Source: Plazaster borealis (taxonomy: Eukaryota; Echinodermata; Asteroidea; Forcipulatida; Labidiasteridae). From it: 64,000 nucleotides of DNA. Of the stretch, positions 27,901 through 37,716 are shown piece by piece. The notes beneath the pieces are model-generated. The model searched no databases and was not told the DNA's origin. It saw nothing but the letters and a program-made list of their open reading frames with translations. The translations under genes were made by a program, and so were the position numbers. The number at the start of each line of letters is the position of its first letter. Position 1 is the first letter of the stretch. The stretch is from assembly GCA_021014325.1 (NCBI GenBank), contig CM037467.1, positions 14,843,273 through 14,907,272 of the forward strand, read 5' to 3'.

Positions 27901-28078
27901 ATAGCACATGGTAATTTAAAACTGAAACAAAAAGGGCATGGTATAAAAGTCTAGTATAAAATTTACCTGGACTGTTATTATTTTGTCCGACATCAGAGTC
28001 TACTACATGTACATCGTCTCTTTCAGCGCCTCCTGTGAGTGCTCCATTTGAGGTTGGGTTACCCTCCTCAAAAGTCAT
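12904..28078 (-). CDS. ABCB1-like: full-size ABCB transporter (P-glycoprotein / MDR type), 27 coding exons
   Basis: Predicted ATP-driven efflux pump of the plasma membrane, 1365 aa. Coding exons: 28078-27967, 27846-27668, 27186-26981, 26648-26424, 26133-25959, 25760-25636, 25498-25382, 24998-24944, 24838-24725, 24426-24316, 23935-23810, 23678-23475, 23129-22959, 22659-22404, 20331-20186, 20020-19865, 19365-19264, 18926-18849, 17051-16968, 16400-16197, 15981-15881, 14852-14712, 14276-14120, 13996-13799, 13659-13453, 13342-13196, 13104-12904. All junctions are GT-AG and all phases agree. TMD1 is followed by NBD1: Walker [10 protein letters not shown] 492-500, LSGGQ 596-600, Walker B ILLLDE 616-621, H652. 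An acidic linker (exons 14-15) precedes TMD2 and NBD2: GSSGCGKST 1157-1165, LSGGQ 1263-1267, ILLLDE 1283-1288, H1319. Both sites look catalytically intact. The start ATG follows 23 bp of 5' UTR after an acceptor at 28102-28103, so a non-coding first exon is expected upstream. The N-terminus and linker are somewhat longer than is usual for the family. Confidence 0.93.
14380..14515 (-). mobile_element. SINE family 1 fragment
   Basis: It contains TTAGTTCTTATACAGAGCAC and CTTTGGGGAGCATACAATCC, degenerate versions of body segments in the complete copy at 47935-48277. The tRNA head is missing. Confidence 0.5.
14917..14991 (-). tRNA. tRNA-like sequence, Asn-type loop (likely pseudogene or SINE head)
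   Basis: The minus strand reads GGGCTAGATAGCTCAGTTGG, then an anticodon arm with CCGG stems around a loop containing GTT, then a T arm with GGTTCAAATCC. A and B boxes are present. Against function: the acceptor strands do not pair in register, position 33 is C instead of T, and the T stem has a mismatch. It lies in an intron of the ABCB gene. A tRNA-derived repeat or decayed tRNA is more likely than a working gene. Confidence 0.45.
15236..15610. mobile_element. MITE, ~375 bp
   Basis: The terminal inverted repeats are imperfect: AAGGTTATCGTACACGTTTG on the left against CAAACGTGTTCAGCGCCTTT on the right. The element is nearly identical over its whole length to that at 40675-41050. In the middle lies a perfect palindromic stem, AAAACTTCTTGCAAGAAGTTTT. 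It is non-coding and sits in an ABCB intron. Confidence 0.85.
17893..18710 (+). CDS. secreted neurotrophin/Spaetzle-like cystine-knot growth factor, two exons
   Basis: Exons 17893-18339 and 18507-18710 are joined by a GT-AG intron in phase 0, giving 216 aa. Residues 1-22 form a signal peptide ([17 protein letters not shown] then a short polar stretch). A pro-region follows to a furin site RVRR at 109-112, leaving a mature chain of about 104 aa, close to the ~120 aa of NGF-family ligands. The mature part follows the neurotrophin layout: RVC then A-L-N-D-D-G (compare VC..A.D..G), [10 protein letters not shown] at 155-164 (compare QYFFETKC), [11 protein letters not shown] at 178-188 (compare C...Q.YVRAL), and HSCVSYYV at the end (compare TACVC). 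Mature cysteines are 118, 125, 164, 178, 179 and 209; the spacing is not the canonical NGF set, and the last Cys-x-Cys is Cys-Val-Ser. Possible N-glycosylation sites lie at 100, 167 and 191. A Spaetzle-type ligand is the main alternative. The gene lies wholly inside an ABCB intron (17052-18848) on the opposite strand. Confidence 0.68.
19379..19716 (-). mobile_element. tRNA-derived SINE, family 1
   Basis: The element is oriented minus, with its tail at 19379-19389 (AATAATAA). The body contains ATATAGCACTTTATC and TCTCAAAGCGCTCA. The head has a degraded B-box (CTCGAACCCACAC on the plus strand) and an A-box-like GACCGAGCGG. It lies in an ABCB intron. Confidence 0.75.
20332..20472. repeat. ~21-24 bp minisatellite abutting an ABCB splice acceptor
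   Basis: Six to seven degenerate units of the type GATCAGAACAACACCACAAA begin directly at the acceptor of ABCB coding exon 15 (exon end 20331). The junction itself, GATC then CTAAGAACAACACCACAAAG, is a recognisable unit. The array has therefore grown from, or into, the exon boundary. Confidence 0.75.
20584..21033. mobile_element. MITE with perfect 20-bp terminal inverted repeats
   Basis: The left end, CACTAGGTGGCAGCAGACTT (20584-20603), is the exact inverse of the right end, AAGTCTGCTGCCACCTAGTG (21014-21033). The interior has no coding sequence but holds a cluster of GTCGACTA-type short palindromes at 20908-20965. No clear target duplication was seen. It lies in an ABCB intron. Confidence 0.85.
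21325..21572 (-). mobile_element. tRNA-derived SINE, family 2
   Basis: The minus strand begins with GGGATCAAGTTGGCTCAGTG (A box) and has the B box GGTTCGAATCCCAC near 21502. The body includes CCCATTGGGGTTTCC and the tail is A/T-rich (TTATTTAT on the plus strand at the low end). A second copy lies at 25105-25343. The body sequence differs from family 1. Confidence 0.75.
25105..25343 (-). mobile_element. tRNA-derived SINE, family 2 (second copy)
   Basis: It is collinear with 21325-21572: the same TTTACTTATTTATTAC end, AATGGGAAAACCCA body and AAACCACTGAGTCAACCCGA head. The B box is decayed (GAGATTTGAACAG on the plus strand). It lies in an ABCB intron next to the exon at 25382. Confidence 0.75.
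26107..26262. repeat. ~91-bp tandem duplication across an ABCB splice acceptor
   Basis: The exon end and acceptor near 26107-26166 (ATCAATATCCCTTTGGAAAA, then GAATGGAATAAAAACAAAAT) recur at about 26198-26258 with few changes. The upstream intron therefore carries a second copy of the last ~27 exonic bases plus an intact AG acceptor. Confidence 0.75.
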
Positions 28079-28621
28079 TATGTGGTCTTTTACAATCTCG
28101 TCTGAATTATTAACCAAAGAGATAACAAAATTAGAAAGATGACATCTATTCATTAACTTTATTCTAAGTTTATTTCTATTTGTAATTCATCTCCGTGCAA
28201 GATAAATCACTTAATTGGAAAAGATTTGATCTTGAAAAAAAGTACTTACTTTCTCATTTTAACCCTTGAAACAAACAAACTCTTCATTTTGGTATTGTAC
28301 TATCCACCACTATACACAGAGTCAAATCACTCAAAATCCATCAGATATTACATATGTACAAGATAAATGCTTGACATGTAAGGATGGCATCAGGGTTAAA
28401 TATTAATTTTGTTTTACCCTACACTGATGTGTGACAAGCACCGTGGAAAAAAAACAGGACTTGGGACAGCACTGAGTATACAGTGCTTTTTATCACACAG
28501 GTTTAGGGAAAGTAAAACTCTTACAAGTGGCATGCTGTTAATTTAAAAGTCCATTAGACCATTGGACTGTCACTTAGAAACCACTGATAATGAGGAGGGA
28601 AATGAAGGCACTATAGATTAT

Positions 28622-28744
28622 ATGCAAGTCTCACACATAATGGACAACTTTGGTCCCACGAACATTGCTTTAACGCGTGAAGGAAACAAACTCACGCACT
28701 TTAATGGGTCCCAATATTCGAGTACACTCGAGACTTGCACAAAC
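28622..28744. mobile_element. short MITE, relative of the 48.9 kb element
   Basis: The ends are inverted: TGCAAGTCTCACACATA on the left and TACACTCGAGACTTGCAC on the right. They match the termini of the 565-bp element at 48898-49462. It is probably an internal-deletion derivative. Confidence 0.5.
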
Positions 28745-29837
28745 TATATGTAGCAGACTTACACACACTCTACACATCAGTTTATTGTACAGGCCTACCT
28801 CATTGGAAGCTAGGTGTATGCGCGTGTACATTGAGAGAGAGTGCCATGGTCAAACCTCTCCTGGATATTGCAATTTCAACTCCTTACTGTTGTGTGTCAA
28901 ATTACTTTTAGTTTATCAGTAACTATTTGTGCAAACTCAAAGATGGCCACCTCCTGTTTTACTTATTATAAGCAGTACAAAACACTGTTTCCTGTTACAG
29001 AGGAAACCATTTTTTTTTTAAATGTTTGAAGCTCAACTAAAGTATAAAATTAGTGTTAACATGTAGACCATAAAAGCAATTTATATTTTTGCATTATAGC
29101 GAGCTCATGGAGGAAGGAGAGACAAATTAGAGTAGGATTTGTTAAATATTTTGAAATTTCTTTTTTTGTATACAAACAGTACATGTAGGTGTTAGCAAGC
29201 ACGCATTGTAATGAAAGTAAAACTCTTTAAATTAAACTTGCATCTAAAACATTAATTAATGTATTCACTTAATCATGGAAGTAACCTCTGTCAAAAAAAA
29301 AATCATTTACACTTCTATCAATTGTTTTTCCTGAAGAAATTATACTCCTAGTGCGGGTTAAATTGTCAAAGGCTACCCTTTATAGACCATAGCAGCCGCA
29401 AATGGCTCGTACAGAAATGCCTATAGTGCCCGCAAGATTTGACCTACTTACGCTCAAACAAGAGCAACACAAGAGGTCAAAGAAAAAGTAAAGTGCTAAA
29501 ATTTACATTTTCCAATGTTTCCCATGTTGACAAAGAATATACAGATCTAAAACAAACCCATAGGCCTATATTTGTGTTTCTTATTAATTTTCCTGAATTT
29601 TTTCCTGAAAATAAAGGAGTCAAACCATTAGCAAGATAAGCAATGTCTTGACTGTTGTGACTGATATGACTGTTGCTGTAACCACAGAGAAGTCCTTTCT
29701 CTATGCTTGTAACTAAGGCAGGCCCACCTACAGGAGTCCATGTAGTTTGTGTGTGTGTGCAATTGCTATGCTATCAGTTAAATATTGATTGATTCAGTGT
29801 ATTAAGTAATACTTTCGTTTTAGAGGCTGGTTTTTAT

Positions 29838-29885
29838 ATAATAACTAGTTCTTTTAGGGCATTTCACAATAACGCCTCAATGTTT
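29838..29885 (-). mobile_element. SINE family 1, 3' fragment
   Basis: ATAATAACTAGTTCTTTTAG then GGCATTTCACAATAACGCCT matches the tail-proximal part of the copy at 47935-48277. Confidence 0.45.
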
Positions 29886-31312
29886 GATTGATCACATACT
29901 ACAGGATATGTGTGGAAAGACAGTTTTAGATAGATTATGTGCTGGATAGGTATGGTCAGATGTTGATAATTTTACACAAAGCTGCAGGTTTAGGCAGAGT
30001 ATCGGCAATTAATCTGCAATAGTTTTGCTGTCTACATATGATTATTGACGTCTTTCTTCTTGTTGTGCTGGTGTCAACATTAAGCTCAGCAGAGTCATAA
30101 GTCTTCCTTTTAATCATAAAATGTCCCATGATTTTTGCTAACTAAATATTGGCTATTCCAATTACACTCTGCTCCTTGCAAGACTATGTATGTTAGTTAC
30201 TGTTTCTTATGGCACATTGTTATTTCTAATGTGTGGTTGTGTCAGATTAAACCTACATGTAGTTATCACATGATCCATCAGTCTACCGGTGTTCCTTATT
30301 GGTGTGGGACAGTGTCTAATGAGTCGGAGAATGAAAATGATGCACACATTTTATGCAGAAAGTGTTTTAGTGACCATTGCTCTATGATTGACCTTTGTCA
30401 TTGATTTCCAGAAAATTTGGATACCCTTTTTTTACCAAATCCTGGCTAAAACCTTGGGGACGGTCAGTTGTAAAGCAGGTGACCTGATGGTCTATAGATG
30501 TCTATTGACTGTGACAGGGATCCTATGGTTCAGTACAAGACAAAGTATCCCCATAGATTACATAACGACAGCCTGGTTTCCTGTCAACAAAGACATAGAA
30601 TGAAACACACCACTGGAAACACACTGTACAGTATAGTCTTCCCTCCAGACAAACAATCGATCAGAAAATCATCCCAAGTTTTTAGAAGTTATTCATTTAG
30701 AAATTGTTTATTTGCCTTGCTGGTATTTTCCTTTCAGTTTGAACAATGCCATATTCCCCCCTATAATAACCCCAATCAACAAAAAACGTACCAGCAAAAA
30801 ATGTACAACCATTAAATTGTACACTAAAGTTTAATACCAATAAAACCTAATTACAATTATTTTTTATATATTTTTTTAATAGATATTTTGTTTGAAATTG
30901 AGTTTACTCTTTAACAAAACTTTTCTTCAATAATGAACCAATTTTTATCTTAACAACAGTCCAGAAGAAAAATATTGGATACATTTTCTAAAAGTCTGCT
31001 TTATGTTTAGTTTGATTTAACCTTTCACACACCTACCACATATACAGATGTTCTATGTAGGTCTATTCCTCATCGATAAACCATCAAGGTTAACTTTCAC
31101 CTACATTCTATTAGCTTAAACTTTCACCTACAAGTCGATGGCACTGAGGGTTTTTCCCATTGTGTATTGAAAATTCTATGACAATCCTATGGGATCCCTG
31201 GGTGTATTCAACCAACCATGGATGGATCATGGAGCTTATTTATACATGTAGCTCCGTAGATGGATGAATTCCAATCATAGAATTGTAGCACAAACGCGAT
31301 TAATTGTATATT

Positions 31313-31480
31313 GTTAGTAGGATTTGAAACTTTGCATGGTGGAGGTATAACTAAAAGAGGTTTGCGGTAACACCATGTGAATATCTCTTTTGAGTAGAGT
31401 TGGTTCTGAACAGAACCGGTGGTTAACGACTCAACGTTTCGGTATGCTCTGATCTACTTCATATTGTTTTAAAAAAAGAC
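31313..31480. repeat. dispersed repeat with GGTTTGCGGTAACACCA
   Basis: It shares TTGCATGGTGGAGGTAT-like and GGTTTGCGGTAACACCA tracts with 43885-43945. Both copies continue into unrelated sequence. Element class unknown. Confidence 0.45.
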
Positions 31481-31571
31481 GTGAAAGCAATTCTACACAG
31501 CAGAATTGTATGATTGAAAGTAATTATTGCATCAGATATAATATGTCAAACATTTTTTTTTTATTAAAACA

Positions 31572-31759
31572 CAGACAATTCAGGCATAGACTTTTTCGCA
31601 AATACTCAGTACGGGGTCATTTGCCGTGGAATGAGGTGCATGCTGGTCTAGTTAGCGACACATTTTGATCGCTAACTAGACCAGCATGCACCTCATTCCA
31701 CGGCTAACGCATACGCACGGAGTATTTGCAAAGTATTCTATGGCTGGACTGTGTTTCAG
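31572..31759. mobile_element. foldback (palindromic) element
   Basis: The inner arms are perfect for 34 bp: CCGTGGAATGAGGTGCATGC and TGGTCTAGTTAGCG at 31624-31657, then their inverse from 31670. They are separated by a 12-base loop. The outer parts (CAGGCATAGACTTTTTCGCA against its inverse near 31725-31750) are imperfect. The element is non-coding. The high identity of the arms suggests recent formation or gene conversion between them. Confidence 0.85.
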
Positions 31760-32820
31760 ATAAACATGCGAATGAATAAGAGTAGTGGACTGACCACTGG
31801 TCATGCCTGGGTCCTGGGTGGGTGGTACACAAAAAAAACCAAGGTCACCAGATTGTAGTCTCACTGGTCAGCTCAGACCATAGGATAGAATATGGGTCAA
31901 TCATTGAAGTATTTTAGGAAGGTCGCTTTTAAAGTATTACACAACAGCTGTGGGGGATGGGCGAGGGGGCGTTGAATCCAACTTTTACTTTTTCACTCAA
32001 ACAAAACTACAATTTTATCTGAGCATGGAGGGGGAAATCCTGAGTAAACAAATGTTAGTATTTTATATGATTGACAAGAGTTAAGAGTGCAATTAAATTC
32101 AGCTTTCTTCTACCTATTATTTTAACCGTTTGTAAAGCAATTCAGCATTCCTTTGGGAACTTATTAGGACATTAGTTTTGTGTGGTATTTTGCACGGGCG
32201 ATATGGACAACATTGCAATAATAACTCTTCAAAGACGACACTTGAAAAATACTCTGATTACCTTGCATGAATGAATTCTGCCTACGAAGTTGGGAACGTA
32301 TAAAATAGTTTCGCCGTCCTTTGTGTTCTGGATGATATTTATTATGTTTCCATCATGCTTTGTGCTTTATGAGCAACGCACTTTATAAGTTCAACTTTTA
32401 CATTTAAAATGAAAGTTGATTGAGTTTCATTCTTTTAAATGTTTTTTTCTCATAATGAAAACAAATACAAATTAAATGAAAATAGTGAGTTATTTTTTCT
32501 ATTATACACGTTCCCTTACTTCATGCAGGCAGAATTTATGTTAATTTTTTTGTTCTGACTATTGTCTTGAGTTCCTTTCTCCACGGTTATGACACACATT
32601 TTTAAGTGACCATTATGCACTACATTGGAGGAAGAACACCATGGATATCGACACAGCAAAAAGAATAACATTTTCAAGTTTTGTCTGTCTTGCAAGCAAT
32701 TGAACAGACGGTTCCTTGCTTTATTTTTTTATGAAAACCAATATTAATAATCTATAGAACTTTCTTACCCTTAAATTATTGTCAATCGAATTTATATTTA
32801 CCACAGATGCAATCGAATGT

Positions 32821-33310
32821 CAGCTGTTAGTTACGTGGTGGATCCCCATCGACCGTCCGGCTGACGCGCCGTACCGTGTATGTCCCCGGCTGCGAACCCA
32901 AGAGAAAGTGTGAGTGACCCTTCCAACCGCACAACGTACCCAAAAGGACGTCAAACTGCTGTCCGCTTTTAAAATCACAGATGAACAAAAAGATGAGATT
33001 TTATTCTTGATTTATTCACAGATAGTTCGTTATTCTCCTCGAGGTTTCCTCGACAATCGTGTGCGGCTCAGAGCAGCATGGCCAGACTGCAGATCGCTCG
33101 TGTATGGTCTGTTGAAAACTGTTAAGTCATTATTCATAGTCTCTAGACGGAATGGCAGTATTCAGGGTTGGTTGACAATGATGTCAAATGGAGGACGGAA
33201 AGAGCTTTCACTTCTACCTAGTCTCAATCGTCCGTGGTACGACTATCACACAACTGACGCAATCTTCATTGTGATAATACGTGTCATCATGATCTCGCAA
33301 TCACATTGAA
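32821..33310. other. GC-richer patch, possible promoter region
   Basis: GC-richer than its surroundings with several CpGs (for example GACCGTCCGGCTGACGCGCC at 32850-32869). It lies between the minus-strand ABCB gene and the plus-strand gene at 34.7 kb, so a shared promoter is conceivable. The 131-codon plus-strand frame at 32914-33309 shows no family similarity and is not called as a gene. Confidence 0.25.
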
Positions 33311-33859
33311 AAACATTATGACATTAAATTCCAAAATGACATCAACATTTTTCATCTATTCTTAGATAGCGGAGATTTTAAGCACAGTATCTTGCTAAGA
33401 TGTATGATTTCCGGCCACAAGAGGGCGCTATAACCATTCCGTGAAAACTTGTTGGTCAAAATTGATCCGCCCGCTAAATTCCAAAAGAATGCTCGATATA
33501 CGAATTGGGGTAACGGGTCAAATAATAAACAGTCTAACAAATTGTATAATTTGTACACAAGAGGAGTTAAAACAACTTAATCATATTCTAATGCTAATAA
33601 ACGCATGTTAAAAATGTTCATTAGGTATAAAATAGTTATAATTCAAATATATATTCCAACTGAAAATTGTACCACACCCCTAATAATTCTTGGAATAGTC
33701 TAAGTTGCTATACCAACGGTAACCTGTGTACACTCTTGGGCCGGTCCCGTTACTGTGTACACGACAGGTGCATGTGTGCTGAACCGACGAACGATAACCA
33801 TAGAAAATCCTGATTGACTTAACAGTATCTATGTTAAAAACCGACTTATAAGAAACTAG

Positions 33860-33909
33860 GAATGAAAGTTTATTGAAAAGAAACGAGTTGTTCCTGCTTG
33901 TAAACCGAA
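33860..33909 (+). other. candidate non-coding first exon of the 34.7 kb gene
   Basis: The sequence TGCTTGTAAACCGAAG is followed by a consensus donor GTAAGT at 33910-33915. The first coding exon of the plus-strand gene starts at an acceptor (34708-34709) 11 bp before its ATG, so an upstream exon is required and this donor would fit. Not provable here. Confidence 0.25.
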
Positions 33910-34604
33910 GGTAAGTTGTGTTCTAAAGAAACTTTCTTGTCAATCAATGCTTGTTATTGTTTCAATGTTTGTTGTTTGTTGTGTAGTTTATGATGATCGG
34001 ATGATGGAGGATTCATGATTCTTGTACTTTTACGTACAGATCATGATACTTTTCATTTACAATAACTATAAGCTCCAAGTGCGTTCTTATTTGTTGCCTT
34101 CAAAAGTGATTGCATACAAACAGTAGACACAAACAGGTGTCACTTTATACCGCTACATCCGATCATATCACCCATTGAAGCATTGATGCAGTAACGTAAC
34201 CCTGTCGCTGTATTTGTGAAAATGTCAAAGAGGTCAGACGTATTCGACTGGAAGCACAGCTATGATCACCCCCTGATGATGGCTAACACTCTACAGTGAC
34301 GCTCTGTTCCGATTTTTTTTACCATGTTAGTAAAAAAGTAATGTTGTTGCAATTTTGTTCTTTCTTTTAGCCTATACACAGATTGTCAATGTTGTTTTTG
34401 TGCAACATTGGTAATGTTGAACCTTCTTTGAATTACTTTGTTTTTGTACATGATAAATACCAATTACCAGCAAGTGAAACTATTGGTGTTAATTTACTGC
34501 ACTTTTATACAATATTTTTCATAGTTAAACTTATTTATTTGTGGTATCAGTGGCAAGATATTTGGGCAACTTTATATTTGGGTATCCCCAATTGTTCAAT
34601 AAGC

Positions 34605-34677
34605 GCCTTGAGCGTCTTTTTAGGCAGATTCTGGCACTATATAATGCTTTTTATTATTATTATTATTATTTATTAAT
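34605..34677 (+). mobile_element. SINE 3' fragment with (ATT)n tail
   Basis: AAGCGCCTTGAGCGTCTTTT then GGCACTATATAATGC then an (ATT)n run is the family 1 body and tail in plus orientation. It ends about 30 bp before the acceptor of the first coding exon of the adjacent gene. Confidence 0.6.
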
Positions 34678-34720
34678 ATTAAATATTCAACTTGGTGTTT
34701 ACTTTTCAGTTTTGAAATCA

Positions 34721-36667
34721 ATGGCTACAATGGTGACCATGAGAAACTCTGCAGAAGTACATTCCTCAAACCAGAAACGACGCCAGCCTTCTGGAACACA
34801 GAGCTTAAATGTACGAGCGTTCACCTTTGCCACACAGAGTCGCTTCAATGCTGGACAAGACCTGGTGCTAACACGCAGTGATAGTTATGTCATTCGTAAG
34901 CCACTCAAGGAAGATGACATCTGGACACGTCCCCCACCAGACTTCCGTCCCCAACAATACCTACCAAAGCCACCCAAGCGCAATTCACGAGATAGTATGC
35001 AGCCTTGGAAATATGGAACCTTTCCAGGTATTTTGTTTTTGTTTTACTCTAAATCTTAATAGACAGGACATAATATTTTCAGAAACATAAAATCCTCTCA
35101 CCCTCTTTCTTTGAAACAAACTTACACAAATTTCATTTTTGAACAAAGGGCAAAAAAAGACTTCTGGAAAACCATCCGGGGCAAAGGCTTTTCAGCTCCC
35201 CAAGATCCTTCAGCCAGAGAGACCTGAAAGTAGCAAGATAATAACAAGATTCAAGACACTTGACCCCCATGAGGCTAGGGTACAATTTGTCAAAGAAGGA
35301 ATGTATACAAAAGACGAGTATCAGATGCCGGTGAAGCATGACTTCAGAGGGGTAAGTAACTTTGATTGATACACCATCATTCAGAATATTTGATATAAAA
35401 AAAACACTCATTATGTCAGCCACAACACAATCTCAATATTTATGGTGTTTTTTTTGCAGTATCCCCCACTCGGGCCGTTAGGTCTACCTGAATTTGTGAC
35501 AGCACCAGACCATGATCCGTACAACATCAAGTTCAAGTCAAATAACAGGGACATAAGTGAGTATATTTACCACAGCACTATTTTAAAATATGAACCGTTT
35601 ATTAGGCCTTCCCATCTAACCGTCTATACATTGGTAATTATTGACATGTACCCCTGACATTCTCTTCCTTTAGTTGTTGGTCTTCCCAAACCAAGATCAG
35701 AGAGATCAATGGGTCTTCAGATTGGAAATCAAGTGATGTCACCAAAACCCCACTATCAGCCTGAGCTTATCATGCCAAACTTAAAGTGGCCAACGGTCTC
35801 CGGTGAATTCACAGTAAGTAAACAAACACAAAAATACACAAATAGATCTTTCAAGTACATTATTGTATTTAAACCAATTATTGTAGTTTTTATTTGAACT
35901 ATGTAAATTCATGTGGTATTGGAGCTAAAACATTGATTGCATGTTTTTATTTTCCTAGTAATTTAACCTGGTAATTTGAGACCATTTTAACTGTAATTGG
36001 CTTCTTTGTTGGGACCCAATAAGCTTTAGCTGTTGTTTAAATCCCATTTGACACCCTTTTGTTTGGTCACATGAAGTCATCAATGCTTGCCATTCTTTTT
36101 CTTCTCATTTTCCAGCGTTTTCGAAGAAGAAACCGTTCACCACACACCGTCCTCTTTGATCAAATTGAAGATACCTTGGATGATAAGTGGAGAAAGGACA
36201 CAGGGGAGCGAGAGTGCATTCAGATTGAGATGGAGAGGGAAAAGAGAGCAAGACAGTTTCAAGAAGAGGTTGCGAGACAACTGGCCATCAGGACCCAGAT
36301 GATGTCTGCCTCCACAGTGCATGCCAATAGGGAAGTTGGTGGACAGATGAGTGGTCAGATGGGTCGACAGAGGAGTGGTCAGATGGGTAGACAGATGAGT
36401 GGTCAGATGGGTAGACAGATGAGTGGTCAGATGGGTAGACAGATGAGTGGTCAGATGGGTAGACGGATGAGTGGTCAGATGGGTAGACAGATGAGTGGTC
36501 AGATGGGTAGACAGATGAGTGGTCAGGAATCTGTGTATTCTGGGACCATAAATCAAGGAAGTGCTTCGGAGGAGCAAAGGATGGGTAGTCATGGAAACAA
36601 AGAGGGTAGGACATATAGTAATAGTATACAAAGCTTGCGTGATGATGATGAACTGGATGTATCTTGA
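34721..36667 (+). CDS. uncharacterised protein with C-terminal SGQMGRQM repeats, five coding exons
   Basis: Coding exons 34721-35027, 35149-35351, 35460-35556, 35674-35813 and 36116-36667 join with GT-AG introns in consistent phase to give 432 aa. The ATG lies 11 bp inside an exon that starts at 34710; further in-frame Met codons follow closely. I do not recognise the family. There is no signal peptide or membrane segment. The N-terminal 250 residues are basic and rich in proline and short charged motifs (for example KPPKRNSRDS, RFKTLDPHEARVQFVKEG, GLPKPRSERSMGLQIG). Residues ~280-312 form a charged helix or coiled coil rich in E, R and Q. Residues ~325-386 are an array of the 8-mer SGQMGRQM. 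The layout of Pro/Arg-rich peptide motifs followed by a helix recalls cilium or microtubule inner proteins, but that is only an impression. Confidence 0.75.
36341..36527 (+). repeat. 24-bp coding minisatellite (SGQMGRQM)n
   Basis: About 7.5 units of AGTGGTCAGATGGGTAGACA plus 4 bases, with only three or four substitutions in total. The unit is a multiple of 3, so it keeps the frame and encodes Ser-Gly-Gln-Met-Gly-Arg-Gln-Met. Copy number is likely to vary between individuals. Confidence 0.92.
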
Positions 36668-37716
36668 CATTAGTTCACTGAGTTGTGTAAACTATACTTC
36701 AATTCTTTGTCTCAAGGTTTGTCTGGTAGCATTCCGCTAAGCTTGAAATCACTGCTAAGTGCTCCTAAGGACTTCTCCAAATTTAATTTCAGCTCAATGC
36801 ACAGGCAGGCCCTGATTGGCAGACGATATTGATTTATAGTTGCAGGGGTACATGTACACAGGTTCTTGTGCAATGTGATCATGGAATCAGCTGTGTCCTC
36901 AATGTGAAGTTCCCATTACCATGGTAATTATTAAAAACCTCTTGAAATAACTTGTGCAATGTCAGGCATCTTATTAGTTTATAATAATGAAAATGGTTTG
37001 TTTATTTATTCAGCAAGCCATGAAGATACATTATTGATTTCATTATAATTGATACAGGGTTCTGTGACATAATTAGATTTAAAAATAGTTGATGGTCTTT
37101 TTAGATTTATAAAATTGAAGGAATGTTGTTGGTGGCTGACTATCAGTAAAATATATTATTGACAAAATACATTTATTTTTGGTGGGATTTTACGGAGGCA
37201 CATAGGTTCCCTAAAAGAAACTCTTGAAAATTTTCCAATGAATTCCATTTCAACATCTCCGTTTCAAATATTCTCATTAGAAAATCCTTCACATTGCAAG
37301 TTATAGTTCATCAAGACATTTTGCTGGTAAACAAATTATGTTCTGTAGTCCTACATTTTCCAAACAATTTAATGCAAATGGCTTTAATAAATAATTAATG
37401 AATTGATAAGTTAATTTTATAAAATAATGACAAGGTATATATGTTACTCTACAAGAATTATAAATGACTTTAATCATGTGAAAACAATGTAACTATGTTA
37501 ATTCACTAGATTCAGCAATGCTACAAACAGAGCAAATCAAAATAATCAAATAAATAAAAGCGACTTTCTAAAACACTTCAAAGGTTTCTCATTAAATTTG
37601 TCTTTTTATAAATAGAAAAATTTGCAATTCTTCAAATTATAAGGAATATAACTAAACAAACCTTCAACAAGTACATGTAGTAAGAATATTACATTTCAAT
37701 CTTAAAAGCAAACAAT
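36668..37716. other. 3' flank and intergenic
   Basis: No further gene. AATAAA occurs at about 37386 and again near 37549; either could end the transcript of the gene at 34.7-36.7 kb. Confidence 0.35.

Larger units (their letters stand above)
28102..31312. other. intergenic, no supported gene
   Basis: No coding exon was seen. A small inverted-repeat element lies at 28622-28744 and a SINE fragment at 29838-29885. The non-coding first exon(s) of the ABCB gene should lie here or further right but cannot be placed from sequence alone. Confidence 0.4.

Noticed and set aside
27641..28153. Earlier Met at 28153 as start of the first ABCB gene
   Set aside because: It lies in intron sequence upstream of the acceptor at 28102-28103; the ATG at 28078 is the first within the exon.
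32914..33309. 131-codon plus-strand open frame
   Set aside because: There is no recognisable domain, splice partner or start context; it may be chance in a GC-richer patch.
34541..34720. Upstream in-frame extension of the plus-strand gene to a Met at 34541
   Set aside because: It runs through a SINE tail and a clear splice acceptor at 34708-34709; the ATG at 34721 inside the exon is preferred.
36137..36670. Minus-strand open frames of 108 and 177 codons with THLSTHLT-like repeats
   Set aside because: They are antisense shadows of the coding minisatellite in the plus-strand gene, whose exons and phases are consistent.
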